NCBI GenBank assembly: GCA_015179125.1
Contig: WHVA01000262.1
Span: 62,001-126,000 of the forward strand
Direction: 5' to 3'
Source: Gautieria morchelliformis
Taxonomy: Eukaryota > Basidiomycota > Agaricomycetes > Gomphales > Gomphaceae
Length of the DNA: 64,000 bases
This document shows positions 1 through 12,059 of the stretch, in pieces; the first letter of the stretch is position 1; each line of letters opens with the position of its first letter. The position numbers and the translations under genes are program-made. The notes beneath the pieces were generated by a model. The model saw only the letters and a list, made by a program, of their open reading frames with translations. It made no database searches and had not been told where the DNA came from.

Positions 1-2040
1 GACTTAGAAACGGCCATTTCATTACACCAAGAAGCACTCAAACTGCGACCTGCACCACACACTGATCGAGCCTCATCCCTCGACGGCCTCGCTACCGCGC
101 TATGGACACGGTTTGAGCTGTTGGGAAAGCAAGAAAACTTAGAGGCTGCACCTTCATTGTACCAAGAAGCGCTTGGGATACTACCGGCATCTCATCCTAA
201 CCGATTCTTCTCACTCACGAATCTCGCTAATATGCTATTAAAACGATTTGAGCAGTTGGAAGAACACCAAGATTTGGATACTGCAGTTTCATTACATCGA
301 GAAGCACTCGAGCTGCGACCTGCACCGCATATTGATCGACCCACCTCTGTTGATGGCCTCGCCACCGCGCTATGGATCCGGTTTGAGCAGCTGGGTCAAC
401 TGGAGGACTTGGAGGTTGCAATTCAATTATACAGAGAAGCACTTGAACTGCTACCAGCACTGCATCCTGATCGATCCACCTCCCTCTACGACCTGGCAAG
501 TGCGCTGAGGGAACGATTTGAGCAGTTGGGAGAGCAAGAAGACTTAGAAAGGGCAATTTCATTGCACCAAGAAGCACTCAACCTGCGACCTGCACCACAC
601 ACTGATCGAGCCTCCTCCCTCGACGGCCTCGCTACCGCGCTATGGACACGGTTTGAGCTGTTGGGCAAGCAAGAAAACCTAGAGGCTGCAACTTCATTGT
701 GCCAAGAAGCACTTGGGCTACTACCGGCATCACATCCTGACCGATTCTCCTCTCTCACGCATCTGGCTAATATGCTGTTAAAACGATTTGAGCAGTCGGG
801 AAAACACCAAGATTTGGATACTGCAGTTTCATTACATCGAGAAGCACTCGAGCTGCGACCTGCACCGCCTGTTGATCGACCCAACTCCCTTGATGGACTA
901 GCCACCTCGCTATGGACACGGTTTGAGCAGTCGGGTCAACCGGAAGACTTAGAGGCTGCAATTTCATTGTACCGAGAAGCACTAGGGCTGCTACCAGCAT
1001 CACATCCTAACCGATTCTTCTCCCTCACGAAGCTCGCTAACGCGCTATTAAAACAATTTGAGCAAATAGGTCAACATGAAGACTTGGATACTGCAGTTTC
1101 ATTACACCGAGAAGCACTTGAGCTGCGAGCTGCACCGCATGTTGATCGACCCACCTCTGTTGATGGCCTCGCCACCGCGCTATGGACCCGGTTTGAGCAG
1201 CTGGGTCAACTGGCGGACTTGGAGGCTGCAATTCCATTATACAGAGAAGCACTTGGGCTGCTACCAGCACTGCATCTTGATCGATCCACCTCCCTTTACA
1301 CCCTCGCGATTGCGCTTAGGGCACGATTTGAGCAGTCGGCAAACCATGATGACCTGGAAGAGGCAATTTCATTGCACCGAGAAGCACTTGAACTTCGACC
1401 TGCACCGCACCCTGCTCGGCTCGACTCCCTTGACGGCCTCGCCACCGCATTGTGGACATTGTTTGAGCAGTCGGGCAAGCATGAACACCTGGAAAGGGCA
1501 ATTTCATTGTACCGAGAAGCACTTGAGCAACTAGCAGCACCGCATCCTGATCGATTCTTCTCCCTCACGAACCTCGCCAACGCGCTATCAACACGGTTTG
1601 AGCAGTCTGGTCGACATGACGACTTGGAGGCGGCGATTTCCTTGCACCGAGAAGCACTCGATCTGCGACCTGCACCTCACCCTGATCGTTCCTTGTCCCT
1701 TCACAACCTCGCGGACGCGCTGAGGGCAAGATCTGAGCAATCGGGCAAGCACGAAGACTTAGAAGAGGCGATTTCATTGCACCAAGAAGCACTTGAGCTG
1801 CGCGTTGCACCGCACCCCGATCGTTCCTCCTCCCTCCACAGCCTCGCCCTCGCGCTATCAACAAGATTTGAGCTGTCAGATCAATATGACGACCTGGAAG
1901 CGGCAATTTCATTACATCGAGAATCACTTGAGCTGTTACCGGGACCGCATCCACATCGATCCCTCTCACTGCACGGCCTCGGGAATGCACTGGCCGTTCG
2001 ATTTAGGCAGTCACGTCGCTGGAAGGACATGGATGAGGCT
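1..2040 (+). repeat. 135-bp tandem coding repeat (TPR array)
   Basis: The CGRTTTGAGC segment recurs at 109, 244, 379, 514, 649, 784, 919, 1054, 1189 and onwards to about 1999, always exactly 135 bp (45 codons) apart, giving about 15 units without indels. A higher-order copy is visible: bases 1-125 closely match 541-665 and 244 onward matches 784 onward (shift of 540 bp, four units). Another block near 330-400 matches 1145-1210 (shift of 810 bp, six units). This points to recent in-frame block duplication or gene conversion. Confidence 0.92.
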
Positions 2041-4015
2041 ATTGATACGCTTTCTCAATGCCTCAATACACTTGTCGCTGGCCATCCCTTAGCCTGCTCA
2101 TTTGCTCAGTCTCTCGGGGACATACTTATGGAGGCTTACGCCCACACGGAGGAGTCGATACATCTGACCAATGCCATGGAAGCTTTTCGGGTGGCAATGG
2201 CATGCGAGGCTGCATCTACTTCTGATCGCTTCCACGCCGCCAAGTCATGGGCAACACACGCAGATTCTAGACATGAATCCGATTTGGAAGCATACCGTAC
2301 TGCGATCCAGCTTCTGCCCCGTCTGGCCATGCTTGGCCTGGATCTGCCATCACGCCAGCAGGCATTGACATCCGCTAGTGATGGCTTGGTTCGTGATGCT
2401 GCAGCTTGTGCAATCCGATCAGGCCAGTGTGAGAGGGCAGTCGAGTTACTCGAAGAAGGCCGTGCGGTGTTTTGGTCGCAGGCGTTGCAACTTCGTTCAC
2501 CGATGACTGAGCTGCGTGATGTGGCACCAGAGCTTGAGCAGAAGCTAAGATCCATATCTCTCGCACTTGAACAGGGCTCGTTTCGAGATATTCCGCGGAC
2601 AATGTCCGATAATCCACAGAAAGTGATGTCGATGGAGCGTGAAGCGGCTCACTTCCGTCGTCTTAACGACGAATGGCTGATGACCCTAGAAGAAGTGCGC
2701 GAGTTGAAAGGCTTTGAGGACTTCTTGCGCCCCAGGCGACTCTCCACACTGCTAGGTGCTGCGGCCGAAGCACCAGTGGTCATTCTCAACGCGAGCAGCA
2801 CTGGTTGCGCTGCTTTAATATTGACTTCGAGTGGTGTCCGCCATGTCCCACTTGTACTGACTTTCGCTGACGTTGCTGTGCTAGTGAACCGCATTCAAAT
2901 TGCCACTGCCCTAGGCACTCGAGATCCGACTCTTTCTGTATCTATTCGCGCTCATGTAGATGTCCTTCTCCTACAGATGCTCCCTTCTACTACTCTACAG
3001 TTGTTGCAGGAGAGATACATGACACGAGTCAGAATCGATGGTCAGTCTGACGATGACTACCAAACGGTTTTGGCTGTGCTCTGGGAATCAGTGGTCAAAC
3101 CTGTCATTCGCTCACTGGGTGGGAGGTGGGTTGGTTGTCAGTCACTAGTTCCATTGCCTCCAACATTATTACTATTTGCAGAAATCCCGAGAGCCACGCA
3201 AAGTGCGGTGGTTACCTACAGGTCCATTCTCTTTTCTCCCAGTACATGCCGCGGGTATATACACCGAAGAGCCAGAATGCATTTCTGATTTCGCCATTTC
3301 GTCATACACGCCGACGATCAGTGCACTTCTCACCGACACGTCCCTTCCTCACAGCTCGTTCAAGATGATGGTAGTCATCGAGCCAAGGACACCTGGCCAA
3401 AAACCACTTCCATGCACCGTCGACGAGATGAGGCGAATCGGGGCCCGTGTGCCAGCCAACAGTGAGTTGGTTACACTGGAATCTGCAACGGTGAAGGATA
3501 TCGTTTCGCATCTTGCGACCACATCCATAGCCCACTTTGCATGCCATGGGCAACAACATCCAGAGAGCCCACTCAATAGCGCCTTGATGCTTCAAGACGG
3601 TCCGCTCAAGGTCTCTCAAATCATGCAGCAACCAATTCCGAGTGGAACACTAGCATTCCTGAGCGCGTGCCAGACTGCAATGGGTGATGAGAACCTTCCT
3701 GATGAGGTGATTCATCTTGCATCGACGCTTTTATTTGCGGGGTTTCGAGGAGTCATTGCAACTATGTGGTAAGTTGACTGGGTGCCTCTAGATCAGGTGC
3801 CTAATCTTCCCAGGTCCATTTTTGACGAGGATGGCCCCATGGTTGCAGACGCGTTCTATGAACACCTCTTCAGAGAGAACAAGTCCGCCGTGGTAAACAC
3901 ATTTCGACCTGATACCACTGAGGCTGCCCGAGCACTCGATGTTGCTGTTGCCAAGTTGCGTGCCAAGGGAGTGTCTTTCAAACGTTGGATTCCGTTTATT
4001 CACATGGGGAGATAG
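1..4015 (+). CDS. TPR-CHAT protein (5' end outside window)
   Basis: The reading frame is open from base 1, so the N-terminus lies upstream. The first ~670 visible residues are tetratricopeptide repeats of 45 residues, with a recurring FEQSG turn and an ALEL..APHPDR segment. A helical linker follows, then a CHAT domain (caspase/HetF-associated with TPRs). The CHAT catalytic pair is visible: His in HFACHGQ (codon 3545-3547) and Cys in LSACQTA (codon 3668-3670). The first intron lies about 3129-3178 and a second about 3772-3815 (ATGTG/GTAAGT to CCCAG/G). The protein ends WIPFIHMGR. CHAT proteins are separase/caspase-like cysteine proteases, and TPR-CHAT proteins are greatly expanded in Agaricomycetes. 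A role as a sensor-protease in defence or cell death is inferred from the family. The first splice junction is the least certain part. Confidence 0.9.
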
Positions 4016-4806
4016 GATTTATGCTAATGCAGGAGGACCATGCCGACGTAACGACAAGCTTTTGTCTTCAGAGGCATCAGTATTAACCATTATCAACCAA
4101 GCAGTCTGTATCTTAGCTTGCTCCTATGTTGGGCAGTGGCCTGTTGACAGTGGATCAGGCGTTTGAACGTGGACGTGGGTAATAGTCTGAAAGGCCGAGA
4201 CGTTCAATTACACATGCAGTTCAATAGGATGTTAGTGACCAGCGCATAGCACAAATCGTTGGAGGAGTCGTTCTTTAATGCATGGCGGTGTTGTCCAATT
4301 TGAACATTAAGCGCAGCAGTATTTTGATATATTATCATACTCACGAGCGCTGCGTCGTCAAGTAGCCACCAGCACTGCATCCCAGTGTGGATTGGATATA
4401 TTGAAGGTCGTCTAAGACGATGCACTAAAGCATTGAGGTCGGCAGAGGGTTTAACGTCTGCCTCGTGATCACCGTGGTATCAGAAAAGGTATAGAACCCA
4501 TTCTACAGCTGACCCAAGTGAACCAACTCAACGGACAGGACATTGGGTTGTCAAGAAACGCGGAGCTCCATCTGCATGAACTCTCCATAACACCCCAAGC
4601 GATCGTCTCGAGGTTAAACGTCATGTCTCGCATCTCGAGGGCGTTCATTCATGGAGCCGTGGCACATACCATCGACTGCGAGGAACTGGCGCACATTCAA
4701 TGGATAGAGATAAGTGGCAGGCATAGTGTACAAGCGCTTCAAACCGGGAACTTGAATGTTACTCGGGGCCGGCTACTAAGTTAGCCGGCCGTAGGGTGTT
4801 CGAATC
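4016..4806. other. Intergenic, with perfect 9-bp hairpin
   Basis: No gene is seen between the TPR-CHAT stop and the VWA8 start. The first ~150 bp resemble the DNA downstream of a similar gene tail at 26.76 kb. At 4767-4790 GGCCGGCTA and TAGCCGGCC form a perfect 9-bp inverted repeat around a 6-base loop, 17 bp before the VWA8 ATG. A GTTCGAATC string at 4798-4806 looks like a tRNA T-loop, but no tRNA fold surrounds it. Confidence 0.6.
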
Positions 4807-7800
4807 ATGTCTCCTCCTGATGCACAGCGACGTCTGGACTCGATACTGCAGCAGTTCACCTCACCCCCTACCTCAATCGGAACTCTCCACTTCGCTGGCC
4901 TCACATACGATGTCCCATCCTCCATTACCCCATCCCGCCTTCCACATTCCAAGCCGGAGGACCTCCTAGACCTGCAGGATCCAACTAACTCTGCACACCT
5001 TTACTTTCTGTTTCAGAAATTTCTCCTAGGTAAGTTATTTTTGCCTTGAAGCGAATTTGGTAAAGGAGGTGGGCCTGTGGTCACTGCTGTAGGACAGGAT
5101 GTATTTATGCTTTCCCAGCCGGGTCCGTATGCTCGACGGCTAGCATTGACATTCTGCCATCTCGTGCGTATATATTCCTTCCTATTCAGACCCCTCATGT
5201 CATTCGTCCTCTCAATCACGGTAATTCTGTTAATCTTTGTCAGATTAACGCAGAATACGAGTACATCAGTCTCCACAGGGATGTCGGTGAAACAGAACTA
5301 AAGCAGGGCCGCTCGCTCCTTGCGGGCGGCGCACTCGCATATGTCGACAGCGCAGCCGTCCGCGCCGTCAAGCACGGCCGCATCCTCATTATCGAGGGCA
5401 TCGAGAAGGCCGAGCGGGGCATCATGCCTGTCCTCAACAATCTCCTCGAGAACCGCGAGATGAACCTCGAAGACGGCACACATATTGTGCATCCCTCCCG
5501 CTTTTCCCTTCTGCGACGATCGCAGCGGGAGCACGGGCGTAGTATGGGCGCGACTTTTGTTGCTGCCCACCCAGCATTTCGTGTCATTGCGCTCGGTGTC
5601 CCAGTCCCACCATACAAAGGATTCCCTCTAGACCCGCCATTCCGGTCACGGTTCCAAGCTCGCTTCTTAGATAACCGCGGTTCCCTTCTCTCACTCGCCA
5701 AGCCCACCGCGCCTGAGCGCGCACCGACGCTCTTACACAAGATACGCGATATTATCCTCGCAGTCCAGTACGCCAGTGAGCTGCGCACTCCCTTGCACAA
5801 CATATCCCGCACGGCCCTCCCCCCATTCCCGCAGACCAGTCTTCAGAAGCTGACACAGCTCCTTACGCACTTCCCACCCCCAGATACACTCGCCCCAGAC
5901 CAGCTGGCGCGATTATTATTGACCCTGCACCCTCAAATGGCGCATGCGCCATTCGAAGCTTGGGCACTTCTTAGCCAGCAATTTGAAGAGGCTGGCCTTG
6001 GGGTGTTAACGAGTCCGTCGACGGCGGGCCATGAGGACGGGACTGGATTTGTCGGGTACAAGGTCCTATCTATCGAAAGAGTAGATACATATACCGCCAA
6101 CGTAACGTTTCACGGCCCAGGGGGTTTCCCAGTCATTACCCTAAACGTCCCCTCAGGTCCGCGGCCCTTTGCTGTGTTTCCCCCCATAGAAGGTGGAGCA
6201 GGAACGGGACCTGAGCGGCTCATTGTTTCAAGCCGTTTCTCAGGCCTCCTGACATGTTTCCTACAGTCTCATGCGTTGGGCTGGGATATCTCATTCGTGC
6301 CCCCTGTGCTGCCGAGCACGGCGACGTGTTCGACGGCGTTGCTTGTGCGAACATTCGGCGAGGTGCTAGGGTACGACGTGGAGAACGTGCATCTGTACAA
6401 GGAAGTGGGCGGGCGGGAAGTCGTGATGCGGCGCGTGACGGGGGAGGGCGGTGCGACGGGCTGGGAACCAAGGTGTGTGTTAGTTTCACCGACGCACTTC
6501 ACACGGCGGAGACACTTTGTGCAGCCCCATAATACAGAGTGCATGGGCCGGGCGGTTGCTGCACCTCGACAGCCTAGACGTCATCGGAGCCACAGCCGGG
6601 TCCATTGCACGGCTGCTGCAGGATCGCGAAATCGAGCTGTGGGACGGGAAGCGCATCGTTTCACACGCGTCTGACGAAGAGGTACGCCCCCAAAGAAAAT
6701 GGTAAAATTAAAAACACCCAACCCATTCCCCTAACATCACATCCAGCTATCAAACAGCGATCTCGGTTTATCAGTTGCCCATCCCTCCTTCCGCGTGATA
6801 GCAACGGCCTCCAAATCACTTCCTCTCCAAGATTGGCTCACAGATGAGCACGCCAGCATGTTCCTCCCCGTCCCCGCCCAGCCCATGTCCGCCACTGAAG
6901 AAGCCTCCATCCTTAGTCTCACAGGCGCTGCACTAGAACACGTGCACACGCTCATAACGTTCGCAGAGAGGTACCGCAACGCTATGACTTCTCCCAATTC
7001 GGTACAGCGGAATCGGCGGCTGGGGACACGCGCGCTGGTCCGTGTCGCGAGACGACTGGCGGTTATGCCGTGGGACGATGATTTGTATTCAATTCTGGGG
7101 AGGGCACTGCTGGTGGAGTTTTTGCCGAGGACGGAGAGGATGAGCCTTGACGCCGTGTTTGTGGAGTGCGGGATAGTGAACAGGACACCCTTGGTGAGTG
7201 CTTTTTTCGGGTTGTGCTGATGTGCTTGTTAAGGTGGATTACTCCCGCATGCCAAGTATAATCCCCCAGTGTCTCCCGCGGCTAATGGGATCGTATTCTT
7301 CCCCGAAGCCAGCGACCCTTTCAACAAAACACAGTCTGTCCATATTCCACGTTTCGACCCCTCCCAGGACCCAGAAGGAGCGGCATCGCATATCCCGCAT
7401 ATGGAGCACTTTTACGACAATAGTCTGCAAACGGGGCTCATGCGGGATGCGGCTGTGGATCTTGAGATATTGAAGGTGCATTTAGTATTGCTGGGAAATC
7501 AGGTAGATCGGCAACTTCGTTGTTGCGCGATATAACTGACAGCCGGCGAGCATAGGGTGTGGGAAAGAATAAAATCATTGACAGGTTGTGTCAGGTGAAT
7601 TTCATGTGAAGCCTTGCTTCCCCCCTTGTTTAATAAAGTATATGCCATAGCTCCTCGGCCGACCGAGGGAATATGTTCAGCTGCACCGGTACGACAATTA
7701 CAATATCACGTCACATAGGAAACCACGGCTCACTTTTTCCCGCAGAGACACAACTGTCACCCAGCTCATGTTCACTACTCACCTCTCGTCCGGCACGATC

Positions 7801-10282
7801 CACCACACCGACTCTCCCCTCCTCCGCGCCATCATCTTCGGGCGTGTAATCGTCATCGACGAAGCAGACAAGGCGCCGGAGCATGTAGTTGCCATCTTCC
7901 GCAGCCTTGCGGGCCAAGGTGAGATGAGCCTTGCCGATGGGCGAAGGGTGCGGCGGAAAAGGGAGAGGGAGGATGATGTCGTGGTGCATCCGAATTTCCG
8001 GATGATTCTATTAGCCAATCGACCAGGGTATCGTACGTGCTCACTTAGAAACGCACGTCACGAGTGATGAATGACCCTTTACCTCTGCGCTAGCATTTTT
8101 GGGCAATCACTTCCTCCAGGTGCTCGGGGACAACTTCAGCTGGTAAGCCCACCCTGACGGCGGGTAATCCATATAAACCAAAATTACCTGGTAGCCATTC
8201 CGTGTCGAACCCTGATATGCAGTCTGAGCGACAGCTGCTAGCACAGCTTGCTCCCGATATGGATGAGGATCTCATTAGACGACTTGTTGCCGCTTTCCAA
8301 GACCTAAGGCGGGGGTATGATGAGGGGCGATTGTCGTATCCGTACTCGCTGCGAGGTGATGCTTCGTACTACTGCTTGCAATGTGCAACTGACTTTGATC
8401 TACTCCCACCAGAGCTGATTAATCTTGTGCGCCATATGCGCGCTTACGAGGATTCCCTTGAGACTAGTTTGCGAAATGTGTTTGATTTTGATGTCTATAA
8501 GGCGGAGACTATGGACGTCCTCTACGAGATATTAGAACACCACGGGTGAACTCTATGTTTTTTTGTGTTGTCCCTCTCTGACTACCTGAAGCCTGAAAGT
8601 GAAACGTCTAGGTCTCGATGCCATGCGAGAGGATACCAAAGCCATAAAGGACATCACATTTAAACCATCCGGCGCCTCTGACGTCTCGGAGCCCAAGTAT
8701 GGGAAAGAGGATGAGAACAATGAGGAACACAGTGGAGGGAATACGTGGGCTGGTGGTGTAAGCTACCGTTCGCTTATAATGAATGGGGGATTTGACTGTT
8801 CTGTCCTTGCAGACCGGTGGTAGGGACACGGCTGGTCTCGGTGGTCGAGGCGGGTACATGCGACTATTTAAAGGCCATGACATCAAACAGGTGCGTTCAG
8901 TAGTGTGTGGATGAACTTTGACATCCCTTGAACTTACGTGGCACCTCGCATAGGTTTCTGACGAACTCAAGGCACAAGTCCCAGACCACATCAAAGAACA
9001 GGCACGGGAAATGGCTAAGGCAGAGCTGGCGCGCAGACTGGAAGAGCTTAATATGAGCAAGCAAGAAGCAGCAGGGTACTCTAGGCTTTTGGGCGCCGTC
9101 GACGCGCATATTGCGAGTCTCCATGATCTGCTCGAAAGTGAGGCGACTGATTCTTGGATGTTATGTCGGTGACGCATATGCGATGGCTAGATCTTTCTGC
9201 CAAGGAGGAAGAGCGCGTCTGGGTCAAACGTCAGACGGATGGCGAGCTCGACGATGGTCGGTTAGCAGATGGTTTGACTGGTGAAGCTACCGTGTATAAA
9301 CGGCGGGGGATGGCGAAGCCGGAACTGGGACAACCGCAGATAAAGTCGCTAAGCCAGTCACGTTTTCGAATGACATTTTAGCTGACATTCAGGCTACCAG
9401 GCCGAAGCGGATACGTTTCTTATTTGATGTGAGCGGTTCAATGTATCGTTTCCAGTATGACGGGCGACTGCAACGCAGTTTGGAAACTGGTAAGCGTTTT
9501 TTTTGTTTCAGCCATGACGACTTTATTCCCATAATGTCGCAGCTGTCATGCTGATGGAGACCTTTGACCGAGTGACACACAAGGAGAAATATGTATGGGA
9601 TGTGAGAAGCCTGTTCAGCCTCGTAACAATATGCTAAACCCGTGGTAGATATACGGCCACGTGAGTAAACGGTCAACAAACTTTGCCGCCAATTTGACCG
9701 CATTACTATTGCAGTCTGGAGACAGTCCCACGATCCCACTCCTTGAAGCAGGGTCAGCTCCAGACACTTCTGAAAGATGGAAGGTAGTAGAGAAAATGAA
9801 CATGATCACCCAATATGCCTTCGCGGGAGATTACACCGGTATGGGGAATTGTCCTTGTCCCTAGTTTTTCTGATCCCCGGTTTCTAGTGGAAGCCATAGA
9901 GAAGGCTGTGACTGAAATTTCCAGATTTGATGCGGACGAATGGTTTGTAATCGCAATCTCAGATGCGAACTTTGGCCGGTATCAGATTACTGCAGCTGAT
10001 CTCAAGAGATCCTTATACCATGATCCCAAGGTATGCCTTCTCCCACAGTTTGATTTAAATCCTGGTATGCTTATTGGGTGCTAGGTTAAAACCGCTCTTA
10101 TATGCATTGGGGAAGGCGCCGAAGCTAGTTGGTGAGCTTTGTTCGATTGATTTGAAGCTTCGTTACTCATATATACTGATGACAGGATTCCAAAGACCTT
10201 CCAAGGCCGTGGGTTCCGCGTTAACGACACTCATGATATCCCGAATGTTCTTCGGAGTATACTTAGTGAGATGGTGTCATAG
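4807..10282 (+). CDS. VWA8-type AAA ATPase with von Willebrand A domain
   Basis: The gene is multi-exon. The N-terminal exon opens MSPPDAQRR. The AAA modules contain the stretches ILIIEGIEKAERGIMPVLNN and VIDEADKAPEHVVAIFRS (Walker B-like) and the paired HPAFR/HPNFR segments typical of midasin/VWA8-like ATPases. The C-terminal von Willebrand A domain carries the metal-binding motif FDVSGSM near 9425 and continues to a stop at 10280-10282 (ending SEMVS). VWA8 homologues are mitochondrial-associated ATPases of poorly known function. I start at 4807 because this ATG opens the frame that splices (GTAAGT near 5032) into the first conserved block. Introns are short; more than ten seem to be present. 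My estimate of about 1,500 residues is slightly below the animal length. Some exon borders (6.4-7.3 kb and 8.0-9.2 kb) were not fully resolved. Confidence 0.85.
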
Positions 10283-12050
10283 AATGCCAGTTGTATATTA
10301 TTGCAACCTAGATATTGGGGATGAGGGTACAGGTAGAGTTTAGATAAAAACTGTGAATCACTGTGTTTAAGCCCTATGTTTCCGGGACATGGATAGATGT
10401 GTCTAGATGAGAAAAAGTAATGTCTTTGGAGTGAGGAGATCGAGGTCGCCTTGTCGCACGTCTGTTAAGGTACCATTACCACAGATGCATATATGCACTC
10501 CTGAGCCAACTACAAGTCTACATCTTTTGTGGAGCCCATGGAGCCTGAACTCCACTATCATGTGTTTATCACCATTGATTCACTCCATATGATTGAGGAA
10601 ATGATCACACATCCTATACAATTTGTGAACCCACCGCTTCTTCGGGGATTGAGTGTTCAATCACTGCAGGAAGCGTGGGACCTGAACTTCAGTGTGAACT
10701 GAAATATCAGTTCTGGATGCACTGAAGTTCAGTTCTGCAGAGCTGAAGATCAGTATGCAGAGATATGGACAGCTTGTTGGGTGCATTTATGCTCCTGCAC
10801 CAAAATCAAGCATAATATGTTTGATTTATTGTGTGGTGTTTCAATCTCTTCTCACATTGTTCTTGTACCATGCACTCACTTCTCTGATTATTTTTGAAAT
10901 TTTCCAGTCACTCCCTGTCTCTCCATTTCATTCTGTTATTCCTATTTTCACAGGCGGCTGCACCCAGCGGAGTTTGAAATGACTTCGACGCGCGAGCCCT
11001 TGGGCGCTAAAGGGCCGGGTGCACGTATATGCTCTCTGAGACAGAATAATACTCCTCTCCCAGTGACAATAAATTCACTGAGAGAGGTGAGTAGTATCTT
11101 TCATATTTACATAGCATGTTGACTGAAAATCATGTAGTGTATTTGATTCTAGGTATTGTATTAATATATCAGTGACAATAAATTCACTGAGAGAGTGTAT
11201 TTGATTCTAGCTTTCTAAGAACTCTACCGAACCTTCCCTGCCATAACCCCGAGTTGCTAACACAGCTCATTTGACCCGTACTGAATTTACATAGCGCCAA
11301 TGTCACTTCACCTTAAGTACAGTTCTGGAGACACTGTAATTGAGGTGTTTAGAACTGGAAAAAAGTGCAATTTATTTCTATAATTCAGTAACAACTGGAT
11401 ACAGAGCCAGATATCATCATAATTACAGTCCTTCAAGTGCCATACCCCAACAACGATGTGGGTGCAAGTCTAGTTGATGAGAGCCGAGAGTGTGCAATGC
11501 CAAAGCCAGTGTGAGGCCAGAGTGCCAAGAGTGTGCAAGAACGAGTGCATGATGTGAAAGCCAGTGCGAGTTGAAGAGAGCCGAGAGTGTGCAAGAATGA
11601 GTGTGCAATGTGAAAGCCAGTGAGAGTTGACAAGAGCCAAGATTGCACAAGAATGAGTGCAGATGCAGGTCGAGAGCCTAATAAGTGCTTTGCAAGAGTG
11701 AGAAGCCAGCCATATATCTGGCATGTGAGGGGTGAGGCTGTGATTCAAGTTGAGAGCATGGTTGGACGATCAATTGCAATTGCATGTTAGTGTGAGTGCG
11801 AGTTGGAACCTACATAAATTTATCACGAATGCGGGAGTGGGATGAATGAATATGGAGACAGGTTGGAGTGCCATGGTCAGACATACATAATGGTCATTTA
11901 TTCTTGGATTTGGAGCCAGAGGGTGTGTTCTTGTTCATCTGGTGCATGTGTGTAAATAACCTGTCTATGTACAATAGTTATTACATAATCCCAGTGGACC
12001 CCTTAGGGACCCACTGTATAGTTCATGCATGGGAACCGGCCAGCGGTTCC
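10283..12050. other. Gene-free spacer with hairpins and short repeats
   Basis: No supported gene was found. At 10682-10732 CTGAACTTCAGTG and CACTGAAGTTCAG form a perfect 13-bp inverted repeat with a second inner pair GAACTG/CAGTTC, so the block can fold into a nested hairpin. A 26-bp sequence starting CAGTGACAATAAATTC occurs at 11061-11086 and again at 11170-11195, with a GTGTATTTGATTCTAG repeat alongside. The block 11470-11720 is a degenerate tandem array built on GAGAGCCGAGAGTGTGCAA-like units. The short reverse-strand frames over that array are products of the repeat. Confidence 0.6.
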
Positions 12051-12059
12051 CATTATAGG

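Noticed and set aside
227-1990. Long reverse-strand and off-frame open frames over the TPR array
   Set aside because: They repeat with the 135-bp unit and are shadows of the coding repeat.
4798-4806. GTTCGAATC resembling a tRNA T-loop
   Set aside because: No pairing stems or acceptor arm around it, and it runs into the VWA8 start codon.
5240-5812. 190-codon reverse-strand frame
   Set aside because: Antisense to a well-supported VWA8 exon; composition typical of a shadow frame.
11061-11195. 26-bp direct repeats as possible CRISPR-like or attachment sites
   Set aside because: Only two copies in a fungal spacer; more likely element remnants or local duplication.
11423-11748. Three overlapping reverse-strand frames rich in His, Leu and Ser
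   Set aside because: Produced by a degenerate tandem repeat; no promoter or family likeness.
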